Source of the DNA: Phytophthora colocasiae
Lineage: Eukaryota > Oomycota > Peronosporomycetes > Peronosporales > Peronosporaceae
Direction of reading: 5' to 3'
Length of the DNA: 64,000 nt
Assembly: GCA_018806915.1 (NCBI GenBank)
Contig: JAGKQI010000103.1
Span: 372,001 to 436,000, forward strand
Made by a program: the position numbers and the translations under genes. Positions within the stretch are counted from its first letter, which is position 1. The number at the start of each line of letters is the position of its first letter. A model generated the notes under the pieces. That model had not been told where the DNA came from, did no database searches, and saw only the letters and a list, made by a program, of their open reading frames with translations. Below, piece after piece: positions 39,362 through 49,130 of the stretch.

Positions 39362-42300
39362 ATGATACTTCGAGCACTTTTGTTGCTCGTGCTCTCGGTT
39401 TCAGGGACTTTTTCCCAAGATATTCAACGCAGCGAAAGCTTTGGCGGTCCACACGGGACCGAATTCTCGGATGAAGCTTCAGTCGTCGTGGCACAGACCG
39501 TCGGATCGATCACAATTCGAGCAGGAGAGCGTGTGGATGGCATTTCAATGGACGTAACAGCACCAAAAGCAGCGACATTTAGTCATGGAGGCGAAGGAGG
39601 AACTGGAAACACATTGACACTAGCAGCAGGAGAGCGAATTACGTCGATGGAGGCACACTGGGGTAAGAAGCGTGGTCGAACGCGTATTTTCTACCTTAGT
39701 TTCGGCACTAGCGCAGGCAATTCCGTCTCTGGAGGTTCCATGACGGAAGATAAAAAATCTGTTACAGCACCGGAAGGTTTCCAGCTCGGAGGCTTTTTTG
39801 GACGTGATGGGGATGAAATTGACTCGCTTGGAGCTATTTGGGCGCGAATCGAGGCTCCAGCTCCTGCTAAAGAGGAACCAGCCCCTGCTCCTGCTAAGGA
39901 AGAACCAGCACCAGCACCAGCACCGCCAGCAAGTGCATCAGGTAGTAGTGAACCCCCAGCAGAAGCTTCTGCGGCATCCGCAGGTAGTGCAGATCCTCCA
40001 GCAGGTACAAAGGCTCCAGCACCTGAACCTGAACCTGCTCCTGCTCCTGCAGCTCCAGCCATTTCAGTTGAAGACTCGGTCCAGTTAAGTGAAAGCTTTG
40101 GTGGTCCTCATGGTACTGAGTTCTCCGATGAAGCTGCAGCTACGTCAGGACAAACCATTGCGTCTATTACTATTCGAGGTGGAGAGCGTGTTGATGGAAT
40201 CTCTCTCGAGGTAGCAGCACCAAAAGCAGAGACGTTCAGTCATGGAGGTACTGGAGGAAAAGCGAATACTCTTAAACTCGCTAAAGGTGAACTTATCACG
40301 TCGATGGAAGCTCACTGGGGCAAGAAAGGTGGTCGAACACGGATCTTCTTCCTCAGTTTCGGTACAAGTGCAGGTAATACAGTATCCGCTGGAACTCAAA
40401 CGGAAGACAAGAACTCCGTCAAAGCTCCTGACGGTTTTCAGCTAGGTGGTTTTTTCGGTCGGGATGGCGATGAAATTGACTCACTCGGAGCTATTTGGAC
40501 GAGTGTTGAGTTAGTTACAGCAGCTCCTACCGAAGCTCCAGCCCCTGCTCCAGCCCCTGCTCCTGCTCCGGAAGAGAAACCTGCTGAACCTGCTGAACCT
40601 GCTAAACCTGCAGCTTCTGGTAGTGGTGGCGGTGGTACGACCACACGAGCTAAAATCCTCAGTGAATCGTTCGGTGGGCCTCATGGTAACCAGTTTTCGG
40701 ATCAACCTTTAGCAAAATCCGGGCAAACGATCACTTCTGTCGTTATCCGAGCTGGTAAACGTGTTGATGGAATCACTCTCGAAGTATCAGCTCCTACAGC
40801 GGAGACTTTCACTCACGGTGGGCCTGGAGGAACTGAAAACAAGTTAGCTTTGGAGAAAGGGGAGTATATTACATCTATGGTGGCTCATTGGGGCCAGAGG
40901 AATGGGAAAACGCGTATTTTTTACTTAAACTTCGGGACAAGTGCGGGCAATTCCGTCTCTGGAGGAACGCAAACCGACGAGAAGGGGACAGTCACCGCCC
41001 CCAAAGGCTATCAACTTGGAGGATTCTTTGGTCGAGACGGAGATGAAATCGATCTACTGGGTGTAGTATGGACGAGTATTGAAGCTGTAGCTGAATCAAC
41101 TCCAAGTGCTGGTGGTGGTACTGGTGCATCCACAGATGAAGATATTGTACTCAGTCCAGTACACGGAGGTCCTCACGGTGTTGCATTCTCAGATGTGGCT
41201 AGCCTTGTGCTTGGACAATCCATTACCTCCGTTACTCTTCGAGGTGAAAAGCGTGTGGATGCTGTTACTCTTCAAGTGGCAACACCAGCGGAATTAACAT
41301 TGAATCACGGAGGCAAAGGAGGAACAGAGACGACACTTCCTCTCGCTGCTGGGGAGTACATCAACTCCATTGAAGTCCATTGGGACAAGAAAGATGGCCA
41401 CACTCGAGTCTTTTACCTGAGTATCGGCACCAGTGAAGGGAAATCGGTGGCAACAGGAACGAAAACAAAACAAAGCGTTGTAGAGACTGCTCCTAAAGGA
41501 TTTCAACTCGGAGGTTTCCATGGTCGAGCAGAAGACGAAGTGGATCAAATCGGAGCTATCTGGACGCGAATTGACGCGAAGCCGATGCTTCTGACGGATG
41601 TGATGGATACTGCGTGGTATGGAGACATTATGCGCAATTGGGTGGGGCCGACGATCGGAGTGGCGAAAGATTCGGCCTGTTACCGCAAATTTAAGCCGTA
41701 CAACAGCCAGAAGAAATGCCCCACAGGCTACGGCATGGACGATGATGATTGTATTGCTCAATGCCCCATGGCATACCCCGTAAGGTGCGGGTTGGAGTGT
41801 ATCCCACAGAATGACGACTGTGCACTTGCTGTTCTCTCGAAAATTGCGGCTGTAGCTAATGTTGCGCTCAATGCAGCGACTGCAGGCATATTTGGTAATG
41901 TCAAGACGTTGTACCAAGGCGCAAAACGGTTGTATATGTGCGCAGCGAACGTGATCAATGTGATCAAGCAGCTCATTTACTACTTCCGGTATGTACAGAC
42001 GTCTGTACCTCAAGGAGATGTGGAGAATATGCTTGCAGTGGCGTACCAGTCGAATATTTACCTCGTAGACTTACCCATTGCCATTTACGCTTGTCTCGGT
42101 TTCCCTCCTCCGAAGAAATTGGTCTGGTCTGGGTACGTGATCACAATTGTGGAGAATATCGTGAAACAAGTTATCGTGAACGGGGATGAGATCATTTCAT
42201 CGGCTCAAAATGTCGTGGATCTGCTCAAAAACTCCAGTGCAGTCAACAATTCAGCTAGTAGTGTGACGGAACTGGAAGACTTCATTGCCGCTAATACCTC

Positions 42301-43096
42301 CTGTGGATACGAGCTGAAGCAACTGACCGACCGAGTTCTGGTGACTGTTAATGATATTCGTAACAAGACGCCAAATGCTGCAGTGGATGACGTTCGAGTG
42401 GCAGTGAGTAAGTCGTCTCTGGTAACAAACGACATCCCGAGTGTCACGAATAACTGCATGAAGGAAATTCTGAAAGGAAAAACGAAGCAAGCTGCCTTCG
42501 AGACGAGAGATTTACTGCGGAAGACCATGGAAGTCATCATTGATCAGCTTGTGGACACAGCTACAACGGACATGGGGAAGGATGTCGCCGAGAACGACCA
42601 GATGCTCGAGATTGCCAACTTTGGGCTTGTTGTGCTCGGTGGCTTGGACCCTACTGGTATCGTGTATATGGCGTCTCAATTCGTGCAACCGATTTGTGGT
42701 CCTACGGGCTTTCTGGGCGAAATTGATGATGGAAATCTGTACGACGCTTTAGGTATGTGGACTGTGGATGAAGCATTCGTTGGTAGTTATGGCACGTGGT
42801 CAAAGAAAGGAGACGGCGTTGTACGAATCATTTTTGAGAGTACGGACAAGGAAGATGTTACTGTAGTGGTCCATTCTGGTGGAGACGACTACGCTGAAGT
42901 GGATGTAGGCGCTGGAGACACTGTGACGTGGGAATCCACTGTACCAGAGCTGCAAGATAAAACGTTGTATTTGGATCGATGGCGGCCTGGGCTATTCGGG
43001 TTGCCTGGATCGGGAGGAGGTTCGCTGCTTCTGTGGATCCCGCGAGCTGCAGATGGAGGACATCTCACGCTACATGCCAGAATCAACGTCAGTTAG
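39362..43096 (+). CDS. secreted protein with four jacalin-like lectin repeats and a large novel C-terminal region
   Basis: Single exon, 1,244 aa. The start at 39362 gives a signal peptide (MILRALLLLVLSVSGTFSQ, cleavage after ~19). Four ~140-residue jacalin-like repeats lie at about residues 24-164, 242-385, 432-575 and 596-738. Each has GGPHG near its start, a (R)VDGI strand, a HGG loop, an ITSMEAHWGK-like strand and GFFGRDGDEID-like end; repeat 4 is the most diverged. Jacalin folds bind carbohydrate. Ala-Pro-Glu-rich linkers (APAPAPxx) separate repeats 1-3. Residues ~740-1244 have conserved-looking Cys pairs (CPTGYGMDDDDCIAQCP, CGLECIPQNDDC), helical segments and a final beta-rich part; the family was not recognised. 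Probable extracellular or cell-wall role, possibly host glycan binding. Repeats 1-3 are similar enough to suggest internal duplication. Confidence 0.85.
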   Translation: MILRALLLLVLSVSGTFSQDIQRSESFGGPHGTEFSDEASVVVAQTVGSITIRAGERVDGISMDVTAPKAATFSHGGEGGTGNTLTLAAGERITSMEAHWGKKRGRTRIFYLSFGTSAGNSVSGGSMTEDKKSVTAPEGFQLGGFFGRDGDEIDSLGAIWARIEAPAPAKEEPAPAPAKEEPAPAPAPPASASGSSEPPAEASAASAGSADPPAGTKAPAPEPEPAPAPAAPAISVEDSVQLSESFGGPHGTEFSDEAAATSGQTIASITIRGGERVDGISLEVAAPKAETFSHGGTGGKANTLKLAKGELITSMEAHWGKKGGRTRIFFLSFGTSAGNTVSAGTQTEDKNSVKAPDGFQLGGFFGRDGDEIDSLGAIWTSVELVTAAPTEAPAPAPAPAPAPEEKPAEPAEPAKPAASGSGGGGTTTRAKILSESFGGPHGNQFSDQPLAKSGQTITSVVIRAGKRVDGITLEVSAPTAETFTHGGPGGTENKLALEKGEYITSMVAHWGQRNGKTRIFYLNFGTSAGNSVSGGTQTDEKGTVTAPKGYQLGGFFGRDGDEIDLLGVVWTSIEAVAESTPSAGGGTGASTDEDIVLSPVHGGPHGVAFSDVASLVLGQSITSVTLRGEKRVDAVTLQVATPAELTLNHGGKGGTETTLPLAAGEYINSIEVHWDKKDGHTRVFYLSIGTSEGKSVATGTKTKQSVVETAPKGFQLGGFHGRAEDEVDQIGAIWTRIDAKPMLLTDVMDTAWYGDIMRNWVGPTIGVAKDSACYRKFKPYNSQKKCPTGYGMDDDDCIAQCPMAYPVRCGLECIPQNDDCALAVLSKIAAVANVALNAATAGIFGNVKTLYQGAKRLYMCAANVINVIKQLIYYFRYVQTSVPQGDVENMLAVAYQSNIYLVDLPIAIYACLGFPPPKKLVWSGYVITIVENIVKQVIVNGDEIISSAQNVVDLLKNSSAVNNSASSVTELEDFIAANTSCGYELKQLTDRVLVTVNDIRNKTPNAAVDDVRVAVSKSSLVTNDIPSVTNNCMKEILKGKTKQAAFETRDLLRKTMEVIIDQLVDTATTDMGKDVAENDQMLEIANFGLVVLGGLDPTGIVYMASQFVQPICGPTGFLGEIDDGNLYDALGMWTVDEAFVGSYGTWSKKGDGVVRIIFESTDKEDVTVVVHSGGDDYAEVDVGAGDTVTWESTVPELQDKTLYLDRWRPGLFGLPGSGGGSLLLWIPRAADGGHLTLHARINVS

Positions 43097-43299
43097 GTTG
43101 TAGCGCTTTAGTTCTGTGGTCGACGTGTTTAGTACATGTATATGATCTACTCCCCTAACGCCCCCCCTCCGCCGGGCATTCCGGTATACTAAAACTAAAT
43201 ACCCTGAATGGAATGATAGAATCAATTTTAACAGGGGAGATATGCATTCATTTCCCTTGCGCATGCACTGCCATAGAGATCGCGTGGATGAAGATCAAA
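43097..43299. other. short spacer after the lectin gene, no gene
   Basis: A C-run (43161-43172) and AT-rich sequence with no coding signal separate the gene island from the transposon-rich part of the window. Confidence 0.4.
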
Positions 43300-43449
43300 G
43301 CGATCGTCCAGAAGGCCTTGGATTGCCCAAGTATGACGCAGCACGAGCTGGCAGTGTGGGCTAAATCAACATACATGTACAAGCTCAAGAAGACTCCACC
43401 GTGTCGGACATCTTCAAGATTGCAGACGCCATAACCCCCCAGCCCGAAG
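43288..43449 (+). pseudogene. pogo/CENP-B-type helix-turn-helix relic, frameshifted
   Basis: The frame reads IKAIVQKALDCPSMTQHEL then AVWAKSTYMYKLKK, resembling the first helix-turn-helix of pogo/Tigger transposases and CENP-B. Near 43396 the frame slips by one base; the continuation in the next frame is STVSDIFKIADA, the expected second half (PSxSTVSxIL-like). No DDE domain follows. It is an old relic of a pogo-type element. Confidence 0.45.
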
Positions 43450-43451
43450 GC

Positions 43452-43497
43452 CTGTATTAGCCACGATAAGGCGGCGTCCTTATCGTGTCTAATACAG
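43452..43497. repeat. inverted repeat (hairpin), 20-bp arms with one 2-nt mismatch
   Basis: ctgtattag (43452-43460) plus acgataagg (43463-43471) pair with ccttatcgt (43478-43486) plus ctaatacag (43489-43497); the 2-nt blocks between them do not pair and the loop is 6 nt. It follows the pogo-type relic and could be part of its terminal structure. Confidence 0.8.
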
Positions 43498-43740
43498 ATT
43501 AAGGATTTTTAACTATGGCCGTATTCAAATTTTCAGTCAACTAGGGTAAGGTGTCAAGTACGTAGACGTGAATTTGCATGCAAAAACGCTGGTATCGCGT
43601 ACTATAGCAGTGAGCCAATGTCATTGACACGATAACAACACGATACAGTTGCATATAAATTAGATCGATATCCCTGGCAGGCTAAGACTGGAGCTGCTCA
43701 GCATCTGCTGTTGCTGCAAGGGTTTCGCAGCATGCTTCTG

Positions 43741-44907
43741 GGTACCTGCACACCGATCACCTGAATCGGACCTACTCGACTTTCCACGACGTCCACATGA
43801 TGCGGTGGCGTCTCGAGATTGAGGAGTTCGGACCTAACTTCCACTACATCCCCGGCACCAGCAATGTCGTGGCGGACGCGCTGTCGCGGCTGCCGATCAA
43901 AGATGAAGATCGCTCCGAACTGGAGGAGAAAGCACCGACTGTGTCAATTGCGGCACTTGCCGATGCAGTGGTCAATGAATCCTGCCCGGTGGATATGCGA
44001 GTTGTGGCTGCTCGCCAAGCTGACGACCCGACACTCGTCTAGACCGAGGTACAAGAAATAGCAGGCACGGTGGTGAATGTGCACCCCGTCACCAAGAAGG
44101 TGTTGGTCCCCACACCACAAACGGTTGAGGTGTGGCCATGGTACGAAATTGCAGTCCACTCAATCGGACCGTACAGAAAGAAGGGCTTCAGGGCTTTGAC
44201 AATTATCGACACAGCTACGCGCCTAGTGGAAACCCTCCCTGCACTCGATGCCACCAGCGCAGAAGCGGCATACCTGGTGGACGGCTACTGGTTTGCTCGC
44301 TATCCACGCCCAGCGAGGTGCGTTCACGATGGAGGTAGCGAGTTCAAGATGGAATTCGCCGAGCTGCTGGACAGCAGGTATGGAGAGCATTGCCACGACG
44401 ATTCAGGCAAACGCGGTTATCGAACGCGTCCACCGAGTTATCGGTGAGAAGATGAGGGCCAAGAGCATTACAACAGTGGACGGCTGGGCCAACTTCCTGA
44501 ACAACACCATGTTCGCCATGAGAGCATCCAACCACTCAATGCTGAAGGCCTCACCGGCTCAGCTCGCCTTTGGAGACATGCTGGTCGACATGGCCGACAA
44601 GACAAACTGGTCAGCCGAGCACCAGCGTAAGGTGGACTAAGTGCGCGCGCATAACAAGCGCGAAAATCAAGGAAACTCTGAGTGAGCATATCGGCCTGGT
44701 GACCAAGTGCTATTGCGCCGCGACGCTGGCGTCCAAGGAAAAATGCTGCCTCTATTCGACGGACCGTTCGAGGTCGTTGCAGTGCAAGAGCATGGAACGC
44801 TTACCCTTGACAAGGGTCGTTACCTTGAAAAGGTGCACATCCGTCGAGTACGCCCCTGCAAGACCAAGCGTGGAGGAGACTGTGAGCTGGCAGTGACGTC
44901 CGTCTAA
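43741..44907 (+). pseudogene. Ty3/gypsy pol relic (gypsy-B): RNase H end, integrase, C-terminus
   Basis: 43797-44042 holds the typical gypsy RNase H end (MRWRLEIEEFGPNFHYIPG, then VVADALSRLP). Integrase pieces follow: WYEIAVHSIGPY with LTIIDTATRLVE (44070-44300), CVHDGGSEFKMEF (the second D), then after a frameshift VIERVHRVIGEKM (third catalytic region, E) and FAMRASNHSMLKASPAQLAF. 44707-44907 encodes the integrase C-terminal tail (FDGPFEVVAV...VHIRRVRP). A stop at 44040-44042 and several frameshifts make it non-functional. RT, protease and gag are absent. Confidence 0.75.
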
Positions 44908-45351
44908 GAACGCACGTGCCACGCTCAGAAAGCACGATACGTGCCCAGGAAGCAGCAGATCAGCTGCATTGATTGTTTACCAGCTGCATGGCTGCTGCAT
45001 ATGCTTGACGTTTAAGAGGTAGTGAGTTGGCGATAGTGAGAGGTAGCCAAGCGTGAGAGTAGCTTTAGACGACCAACTTAATCTCAGTTCTACCTTTTAC
45101 TCCAAGAGCTCAAGTTTCAACGACACCCACGTGACAGTGGGCGTGTTTGTCCTTAAAATACAAAAATTAAGTCTCTCATGATGGAAGGCTAGGAAGTTGA
45201 CTGAAGAGTGCGGCGATGTAGGAGACTCAAGTTGTTTGTTGGTTAGCAGGTAAAAGTGAGAATGATAAAGAACTGGAGCTGTGAACTCGAACTGCATGTA
45301 GGGCTACCCCCTTGGCTCCTCTGTGGTGGTCTTGTGAAGTTGTTAGCTAGC
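44908..45351. other. spacer between gypsy-B relic and copia-B, no gene seen
   Basis: By position the first part could be remains of a gypsy-B 3' LTR, but I see no matching copy. No coding signal was found. Confidence 0.35.
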
Positions 45352-45500
45352 TGGATGCCACGGTCGCACTCGTTGCCTGTCCTCTCAGCTGGATTGAAAT
45401 GAGCATGCGCAGTAGATGTTTCCCCGTGTGTGTGCGTTCGTCGCTCTCTTCTGGCCGCATATCACCGGAGTAATGCTTGCACGAATTTGATGTTGCAACA
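45352..45500 (-). repeat. copia-B 3' LTR
   Basis: Starts TGTTGCAACATC on the minus strand and ends in CCA. A purine tract (minus TTGAGGGGGAG, plus 45501-45511) immediately precedes it, as expected for a polypurine tract. It matches 51970-52111. Confidence 0.8.
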
Positions 45501-45583
45501 CTCCCCCTCAAGCATGACTTGTGAGGCGAAGCATGCTGCACATTCGTCCGAAAATAAGGCGATCGGTGGCTTTCGTGAAGATA

Positions 45584-47345
45584 TCAGCAAGCTGCTGCTG
45601 AGTCGGGCCAAACTTGAACTTTCCTGTTCGCGATTGCATCCCGGATGAAATGATACTTGATGTTTAGGTGGCGGGTGCGCTGCGTGGTGACTGCGTTCTC
45701 CATCAATTTTATCGCTGACTGGTTATCCACGCGAAGTAGGATTTCATCGGTCTGCTGCATCAATCCGAGCTCTTGAAGAGTTGGTGGATTGCGATGCAGT
45801 CTTGGACAGCAGAGCACGCGGCGAAATATTCCGCTTCCATAGTTGACAGGTGACAGAGCCACGGTAGTTTGCTTCCGTGACGACCATGAGATGGTCATGC
45901 CATTGATCCGGAGAACTGTGCTACTCGTTGACCTTGCACTTGACGAATCGCCAGCCCAGTTTGCGTCAGGGTAGATGATCGGCTGTAGTTTTGACGCGAT
46001 GCCGTTCCCAAACTTGTAAAACAGCCCAAAGTCGGTCGTACCTCGCAGATACCGGAGAATTCGCTTTACCCCGTTCCAGTGCACCAATGTTGGGCACGAA
46101 ACAAAACGAGAGAGACTTGGTCGCAGTGGCGATGTCGGGACGCGTGCAGTTTGATATCCAAAGCAGGCTGCCAATGGCTTCACGGTAGAGTGATGTGTCC
46201 TGAAATGGGTCTCCGTTCTCCTCGAAGAAGCGATGGTTGACGTCCATAGGGGTCAAAGCCGCTTTGCACCGGTCCATCCCCATTTTGACGAGCAGATCAA
46301 GCGTAGTCTGCTGCTGGTGAATAGTGATCCATCCGTAGAGTACCAATCCAGATCCCGAGGCACTTTTGAGCGTCGCCGCGAGGTCCTTGATCAATTCGCT
46401 TGGTGAGTTTCTCCATCACTTGATCCGATAGGGTCGGGTTCTGCCTCACGATGAAGATGTCGTCTACGTAAAGCCCCAGAACACAGAGTGCGCCGCGCTG
46501 CCGAAGGAAGTAAAGACATGCGAGATCTCTGGAAGCCCTGTGCTTGTAAGAACGAGTCGATGAGGTCGTTCCACAGCTTTCCGCTCTGCTTTAAACCGTA
46601 AAGCCCTTTAAGAAACAACCACATGCGATGGTCGTTGGTGCTTCTTGTTCCAGTGGGTGGCCTGAGGTAGATCGACTTGTCCAAGGTTGACGTAAGGTAC
46701 GCATTCGGCACGTCACCTTGGCGGAGCTTTACCTTCCAGATCGCAGCTAGCATCACATGAACCGTAGATCTTCAAAACTGGCGAGAATGTGGACTCGATG
46801 TCGACGCCGTACCTCTGGGTGAACCCGCGCGCCACCAAGCGGGCTTTGAACCGCTCCAGCTCGACGTTGCTGTTGAATTTCATCTTGTAGACCCATTTGG
46901 ACGTGACGATATTGGCTCCGTCGAGTTCCCAGGTGCCATTGGCGTCCAGCTCAGCAAACTCCTTGTCCATGGCGGCCTTCCACTCGGCCCAATGCTTGCT
47001 TCGCTTTGCCTCTGCCACTGACTGGGGTTCCTTTTCACGGTCCGCGGCTTTAATTGTCATCATGGCGTACGCAGGCCCCGCAAAGGTGTCAATAAATGAC
47101 TGCGGCAGCTCAAAGTCTGTAGCGTCACTGTGCTCGCGCCTTCCAAAGACACGTCGGAGGACTCCAGCGGGGATTGGCCGTCCTAAGTCGTCAGGAACGC
47201 CGGCTTCATCGTCTTCTTCACTTTGGTCGTTGCATTCTAGCGTACCTCCTTGCTCTGTAGCTCGGACAGGAGTGTCAGTGCTGGTGGTTCTTGCGTCGGA
47301 GGGCTCGTTGTGAAGCTCACGGAGTACCTCTGCTGTAGGGGGGTC
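45584..47345 (-). pseudogene. copia-B RT and RNase H, frameshifted
   Basis: 47345 to 46713 carries an acidic linker then RT entry motifs [20 protein letters not shown] and [14 protein letters not shown]. 46756-46391 continues with YGLKQSGKLWNDLI and, in another frame, LYVDDIF (about 46455-46475), the RT catalytic site. 46394-45966 includes YREAIGSLLWISNCTRPDI. 46183-45584 carries the RNase H (YPDANWAGDSSSARST, VDNQSAIKLM, RHLNIKYHFI). At least three frame changes make it a pseudogene. Confidence 0.8.
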
Positions 47346-47355
47346 GCGAAGTCGG

Positions 47356-49130
47356 TGTAACTAGTACCGCGGTGCAGGGGCGTACAGTGAACCTGGAAGT
47401 GTGACTACCGGTAGTGATACCAGAGTCACACAGCAAGGCGAGCGTGTGTTACCTTGTGCTGTCCTCGTAGGTGGTAATGAGACCCTCGCCGGGGTCGTGA
47501 GAATGTTGATGAGAGTGAGGGTCCCTTGCGTAGACCGTCGGATGTCCTTCTGATCCTCACAAGAGCGTTTGGGAGTCGAACGTTCTCCGGTGAACACAAG
47601 TGTACGCCGGAGATTTTCTGAAGTCAAAAGAGAAATTAATACAATGGGAAGTCCTTGTTACTAAGCTTCCGAGATAACCGCAATATAGACTTCCGATATA
47701 CAAATATGTAGTTGCTCTTATCCTTTCCTGGCCCTTGAGCAGTGGGCACTCCAGGTCAACTAGGGAAATGTTCACCAGACACCTGGTCTGTCTGTAGTCC
47801 CGTAACTTTGCGCACCACCCTCTAATATATAGAGGGAAATAAACCAATACACTATTGTCGACTCGACAAGATCTGCAGCATCGACTACCACAGTAAATCT
47901 AAGTAAAGACCCCTGAGTTATATTGAGACCAAGTGTACCCGAGAATATGGAAGACAGAAGACAGAAGAGAAAGAGAGATACAAGATAGATAGCCAGAGTT
48001 CAATTTGCCTTGTGATAAAGAGTTCAATTTGCGTTTTAACCACAAGGTCGATTCGTCGGTTCTTCGGAAGTGTAAGGCGACGACAAAGCTTTGAGTCGTG
48101 TGATCTCTCACCTATCAAAAGCCCTTTAGGTGGAGATCAGCGTAACGTATAGACCTGAGAGGACCCACCTATTCCATTTCCGAGTTGGGTCGTTTGTCTT
48201 GTCTCTAGCGGTAGCCCATTTCATATTGAACGTTTGGACAGGTTCTGGGAGCTAGACAGTCGCTCTCAGGACGCTCGGTAGATAACCGCTTTATGATGTC
48301 ATTACAGAGATGAGCAGGTTGCGTGTCACTAGATTGCGTGAGGTCGCGTTGGATACACTTGTTTTCAGTATGGGGTGGACTTCAGAGTGTCAGAGTCTGG
48401 TATCCTGTTCGTCAGGAGTCTGGAATCATGTTCATCGGAGACATGTACATCGGAACCATGTACCCCGGAATCATGTCGTAATACCAGAGTCGTGACACTA
48501 AGGTCTGATCATCAGAGTCTGTACATCGGAGTCTGTACATCGGAGTCTAGAAATGTCTGGAATATTGCTTGTATGTAAGCCGGGCACATCAGACTTGTTT
48601 ACCAGAGTCATGTTCGTCAGAGTCATGTACGCCGGACTCATGTTCATCAGACTTCCATGGTGTGATATCAGAGTTTTCATGTATGATACTAGAAATCCAT
48701 GGGTGTTATCAGGGTGCGGAGAACGTATGCTGCAACACACGAAGTCCAATTGGGATATGCGCGGGGTGCACTACGTCCGGTGCGCGATACTTGGTATCTG
48801 TGGGTATAACTTCAATCCTTGAACCATCATCGTCACACAGGACGGCAACGGGATGAGGTCTCTCAGAGATACGTTCTTCTGAGAGACTTTCTGCCAACCT
48901 TTAGGCACTCATCGTCGGGGAAAGTCCGGTGATCAGACTGAGTGTTGTTGTCCCTCGGAGTTTGTGTACTTTTCCGCTGATCTCTTGGGCCCCTTTGCAG
49001 TACAGGTGAAGGTTATATAAATATACAGCAGTTTTCTTCCATAGATCCATCATATTGTCGCACGGGGCATAACCTCGTCCCACATCTCCCTTTCTCCCAT
49101 AATCCAGTGTATATCCAATCACATTACAGC
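47356..49130. mobile_element. nested insertion within copia-B (probable solo LTR or unidentified element)
   Basis: Copia-B coding sequence stops abruptly at about 49131 and resumes at about 47357. GTAAC occurs at both edges (47357-47361 and 49131-49135), as a 5-bp target duplication would. Alternatively the unit runs 47356-49128, with TGTAA...TTACA ends typical of an LTR, in which case the GTAAC match is partly terminal sequence. No coding domain is recognised inside; it contains a degenerate minisatellite (48403-48656). A long solo LTR is the simplest reading. Confidence 0.55.
48403..48656. repeat. degenerate 14-15-bp minisatellite
   Basis: Units such as gttcatcggagacat, gtacatcggaaccat, gtaccccggaatcat (430-474 plus 48000), gtacatcggagtct twice (48521-48548), and gttcgtcagagtcat, gtacgccggactcat (48612-48641). 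The consensus is about GTWCRTCRGAGTCAT. It lies inside the nested insertion, so it is probably LTR-internal. Confidence 0.75.

Noticed and set aside
47356..49130. Nested block as a Helitron (CTAG-like end)
   Set aside because: No TC start, no hairpin near a CTRR end and no helicase sequence; flanking repeats fit an LTR-type insertion better.
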